Shown: positions 31,813 to 34,529 of the stretch, piece after piece
Layout: each line of letters begins with the position of its first letter
Numbering within the stretch: the first letter of the stretch is position 1
Source of the DNA: Acidovorax sp.
GTDB lineage: Bacteria > Pseudomonadota > Gammaproteobacteria > Burkholderiales > Burkholderiaceae_C
Length of the DNA stretch: 34,529 nucleotides
Direction: 5' to 3'
NCBI GenBank assembly: GCA_018780365.1
Contig: JADMJR010000175.1
Coordinates: forward strand, 1 to 34,529
Position numbers and translations under genes: made by a program
Notes under the pieces: model-generated
The model's database searches: none
The model's input: only the letters and a program-made list of their open reading frames with translations
What the model was told of the DNA's origin: nothing

Positions 31813-34529
31813 ATGAGCGATACGACATCCGTCTATCAAGCCTACCAAGGCAACACTTACCTCTTCGGCGGCAATGCGCCCTATGTCGAAGAGATGTACG
31901 AGAACTACCTTGCCAATCCAGGTAGCGTGCCAGACAACTGGCGCGAGTACTTTGATGCACTGCAAAATGTGCCCGCAGTGGACGGCAGCAATGCCAAGGA
32001 CGTTCCCCATCTGCCCGTCATCAATGCCTTTGCCGAGCGCGCAAAGCAGGGTGGCACCAAGGTTGTGGTCGCCACAGGCGCAGATTCTGAACTGGGCCGC
32101 AAGCGCACCGCTGTTCAGCAGCTGATTGCTGCTTACCGCAATGTAGGCCAGCGCTGGGCCGACCTGGATCCGCTCAAGCGCACTGAGCGCCCCGCGATCC
32201 CTGAACTCGAACCCTCTTTCTACGGCTTCAGCGATTCCGACCAGGAAGTCGTGTTCAACACCAGCAACACGTTCTTCGGCAAAGAATCGATGCCGCTGCG
32301 CGAGCTGATCAACGCGCTGCGCGAAACGTATTGCGGCTCCATCGGCGCCGAGTACATGTACGCCACCGACCAGAACCAGAAGCGTTGGTGGCAGGAAAAG
32401 CTGGAAAAAATCCGCAGCAAGCCCAGCTTTGGCGTGGACAAGAAGAAGCAGATCCTGGACCGCCTCACGGCCGCCGAAGGCCTGGAGCGTTTCCTGCACA
32501 CCAAGTACGTGGGCCAGAAGCGCTTCTCCCTCGAAGGGGGCGAAAGCTTCATCGCCGCGATGGATGAGCTGATCCAGTCCGCCGGTGCCAAGGGCGTGCA
32601 GGAAATCGTGATCGGTATGGCCCACCGTGGCCGCCTGAATGTGCTGGTCAACTCTCTGGGCAAGATGCCTGCAGACCTGTTCGCCGAGTTCGACCACACG
32701 GCCCCGGAAGAATTGCCTGCCGGTGACGTGAAGTACCACCAAGGTTTCAGCTCCGACGTGACCACCCCTGGCGGCCCGGTCCACCTGTCGCTGGCGTTCA
32801 ACCCGTCCCACCTGGAAATCGTGAACCCCGTGGTTGAAGGCTCGGTGCGCGCGCGCATGGACCGCCGTGCCGACCCCCAGGGCAAGCAGGTGCTGCCCGT
32901 GCTGGTGCACGGCGACGCAGCCTTTGCCGGCCAGGGTGTGAACCAGGAAACCCTGGCGCTGGCCCAGACCCGTGGCTACTCCACGGGCGGCACGGTGCAC
33001 ATCATCATCAACAACCAGATCGGTTTCACCACGTCCGACCCACGCGACACGCGTTCGACGCTGTATTGCACCGACATCGTCAAGATGGTCGAGTCGCCCG
33101 TGCTGCACGTGAATGGCGACGATCCTGAAGCCGTGGTGCTGGCCACCCAGCTGGCCCTGGAATTCCGCATGGAGTTCCAGAAGGACGTGGTCGTGGACAT
33201 CATCTGCTTCCGCAAGCTGGGCCACAACGAGCAAGATACGCCCGCGCTGACCCAGCCGCTGATGTACAAGAAGATCGGCCAGCACCCCGGCACGCGCAGG
33301 CTGTACGCCGACAAGCTGACCACGCAAGGCCTGGGCGAGACCCTGGGCGACGACATGGTCAAGGCCTACCGTGCCGCCATGGATGCGGGCAAGCACACGG
33401 TCGATCCGGTGCTGACCAACTTCAAGAGCAAGTACGCCGTGGACTGGAGCCCGTTCCTGGGCAAGAAGTGGACGGACGCTGGCGACACCGCCATCCCTCT
33501 GGCCGAGTGGAAGCGCCTGGCTGAAAAGATCACGACCATCCCTGAAAGCGTGACGCCACACCAGCTGGTCAAGAAGGTGTATGACGACCGCGCTGCCATG
33601 GGCCGCGGCGACACACCCGTGGACTGGGGCATGGGTGAGCACATGGCGTTTGCTTCGCTGGTGGCCAGCGGCTACCCCGTGCGCCTGTCGGGCGAAGACT
33701 GCGGCCGTGGCACGTTCACGCACCGCCACTCGGTCATCCATGACCAGAAGCGCGAGAAGTGGGACATCGGCACCTACGTGCCCCTGCAGAACGTGGCCGA
33801 GAACCAGGCTCCGTTTGTCGTCATCGACTCCATCCTGTCCGAAGAAGCGGTGCTGGGCTTTGAATACGGCTATGCGTCGAATGACCCCAACACCCTGGTG
33901 ATCTGGGAAGCCCAGTTCGGCGACTTCGCCAACGGCGCACAGGTTGTGATCGACCAGTTCATCGCCTCCGGCGAAGTGAAGTGGGGCCGTGTCAACGGCA
34001 TCACGCTGATGCTGCCGCACGGCTACGAAGGCCAGGGCCCCGAGCACAGCTCGGCCCGCCTGGAGCGTTTCATGCAGTTGTCGGCCGATGCCAACATGCA
34101 GGTGGTGCAACCCACCACGGCCAGCCAGATCTTCCACATCCTGCGCCGCCAGATGGTCCGTGATCTGCGCAAGCCGCTGATCATCATGACGCCCAAGTCG
34201 CTGCTGCGTAACAAGGACGCCACCTCGCCGCTGTCCGAGTTCACCAAGGGCAGCTTCCAGACGGTGATCCCCGAGCAGGATGAAGCCATCGTGAAGAAGG
34301 CTGCCAAGGTCAAGCGCGTGATCGCCTGCTCCGGCAAGGTGTACTACGACTTGGTGAAGAAGCGTGCCGAGAAGGAAGCCGACGATGTTGTGATCCTGCG
34401 CGTCGAGCAGCTCTATCCCTTCCCGCACAAGGCGTTTGCTGCTGAGCTCAAGAAGTACCCCAACGCCACCGATGTGGTGTGGTGCCAGGACGAGCCACAG
34501 AACCAGGGTGCCTGGTTCTTCGTGCAGCA
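31813..34529 (+). CDS. sucA: 2-oxoglutarate dehydrogenase E1 component, 3' end outside window
   Basis: The thiamine-diphosphate-dependent E1 subunit of the 2-oxoglutarate dehydrogenase complex in the TCA cycle, decarboxylating 2-oxoglutarate and passing succinyl groups to E2. About 905 codons are present and the frame is open to the right edge; typical length is about 935-960, so little is missing. It starts with the E1-specific N-terminal helix (YEEMYENYLANPGSVPDNWREYF-like) and has GMAHRGRLNVLVN, HGDAAFAGQGVNQETLAL (TPP/Mg site), INNQIGFTTS, and later LSGEDCGRGTFTHRHSV and the LPHGYEGQGPEHSSARLERFMQL segment. ATG 31813 has CGGAGGT nine bases upstream. The 243-base leader has no clear promoter. 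sucB and lpd would be expected downstream. Confidence 0.97.
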   Translation, partial: MSDTTSVYQAYQGNTYLFGGNAPYVEEMYENYLANPGSVPDNWREYFDALQNVPAVDGSNAKDVPHLPVINAFAERAKQGGTKVVVATGADSELGRKRTAVQQLIAAYRNVGQRWADLDPLKRTERPAIPELEPSFYGFSDSDQEVVFNTSNTFFGKESMPLRELINALRETYCGSIGAEYMYATDQNQKRWWQEKLEKIRSKPSFGVDKKKQILDRLTAAEGLERFLHTKYVGQKRFSLEGGESFIAAMDELIQSAGAKGVQEIVIGMAHRGRLNVLVNSLGKMPADLFAEFDHTAPEELPAGDVKYHQGFSSDVTTPGGPVHLSLAFNPSHLEIVNPVVEGSVRARMDRRADPQGKQVLPVLVHGDAAFAGQGVNQETLALAQTRGYSTGGTVHIIINNQIGFTTSDPRDTRSTLYCTDIVKMVESPVLHVNGDDPEAVVLATQLALEFRMEFQKDVVVDIICFRKLGHNEQDTPALTQPLMYKKIGQHPGTRRLYADKLTTQGLGETLGDDMVKAYRAAMDAGKHTVDPVLTNFKSKYAVDWSPFLGKKWTDAGDTAIPLAEWKRLAEKITTIPESVTPHQLVKKVYDDRAAMGRGDTPVDWGMGEHMAFASLVASGYPVRLSGEDCGRGTFTHRHSVIHDQKREKWDIGTYVPLQNVAENQAPFVVIDSILSEEAVLGFEYGYASNDPNTLVIWEAQFGDFANGAQVVIDQFIASGEVKWGRVNGITLMLPHGYEGQGPEHSSARLERFMQLSADANMQVVQPTTASQIFHILRRQMVRDLRKPLIIMTPKSLLRNKDATSPLSEFTKGSFQTVIPEQDEAIVKKAAKVKRVIACSGKVYYDLVKKRAEKEADDVVILRVEQLYPFPHKAFAAELKKYPNATDVVWCQDEPQNQGAWFFVQ

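Noticed and set aside
31768-34428. An open frame of 886 codons on the minus strand opposite sucA
   Set aside because: It lies antisense to a clear, conserved sucA and its translation is rich in His, Gln, Gly and Arg with no family motif. Strong GC bias at third positions of sucA explains the lack of stops.

Overview
The window is GC-rich, densely coded DNA from a betaproteobacterium. Gene content and order, the Burkholderiales-type DUF4148 protein, and dispersed repeats of a kind I associate with Acidovorax and relatives all point to Comamonadaceae. The genus is an inference from pattern recognition, not from a search. It reads as ordinary chromosome: no phage, plasmid, CRISPR array, transposase or defence island is visible.

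Left part (1-7000): the 3' end of an SDR oxidoreductase gene, an O6-alkylguanine-DNA methyltransferase (ogt), and a small unit of a divergent IclR regulator, a TRAP solute-binding protein and a type II dehydroquinase, with an IclR-like palindromic operator between regulator and transporter gene. Then come a diguanylate cyclase with an NTF2/SnoaL-like front end, a DUF72 protein preceded by a small cysteine-containing protein of unknown function, and an exported DUF4148 protein with a clear terminator.

Middle part (7000-19100): tex, an HDOD protein, a patatin-like phospholipase, a 944-residue membrane GGDEF-EAL protein, an iron-type alcohol dehydrogenase divergent from an apparently exported MhpD-like hydratase, an HSL-type esterase, and a fused hotdog thioesterase-GNAT protein.

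Right part (19066-34529): ygfZ (minus strand) divergent from the conserved run mltG-tmk-holB-pilZ-tatD-ankyrin protein (cell-wall synthesis, dTMP synthesis, clamp loader, type IV pilus). Then a minus-strand MsbA-type lipid flippase gene, and tolB-pal-cpoB-tcdA (outer-membrane integrity plus t6A37 tRNA modification) with overlapping stop/start codons, followed by tRNA-Lys(UUU), a minus-strand AI-2E/PerM-family membrane protein, and sucA (2-oxoglutarate dehydrogenase E1), which runs off the right edge.

No clear new multi-gene system was found. The best leads are a dispersed repeat that appears to have entered two coding regions in frame (tmk and the patatin gene), an exported two-cysteine MhpD-like hydratase, a dehydroquinase with a changed active-site segment beside transport and regulator genes, the thioesterase-GNAT fusion, and the small cysteine protein before the DUF72 gene. 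No gene-free gap exceeds 300 bases. The longest is 6850-7139, which holds a pair of 8-base direct repeats and otherwise nothing recognised.
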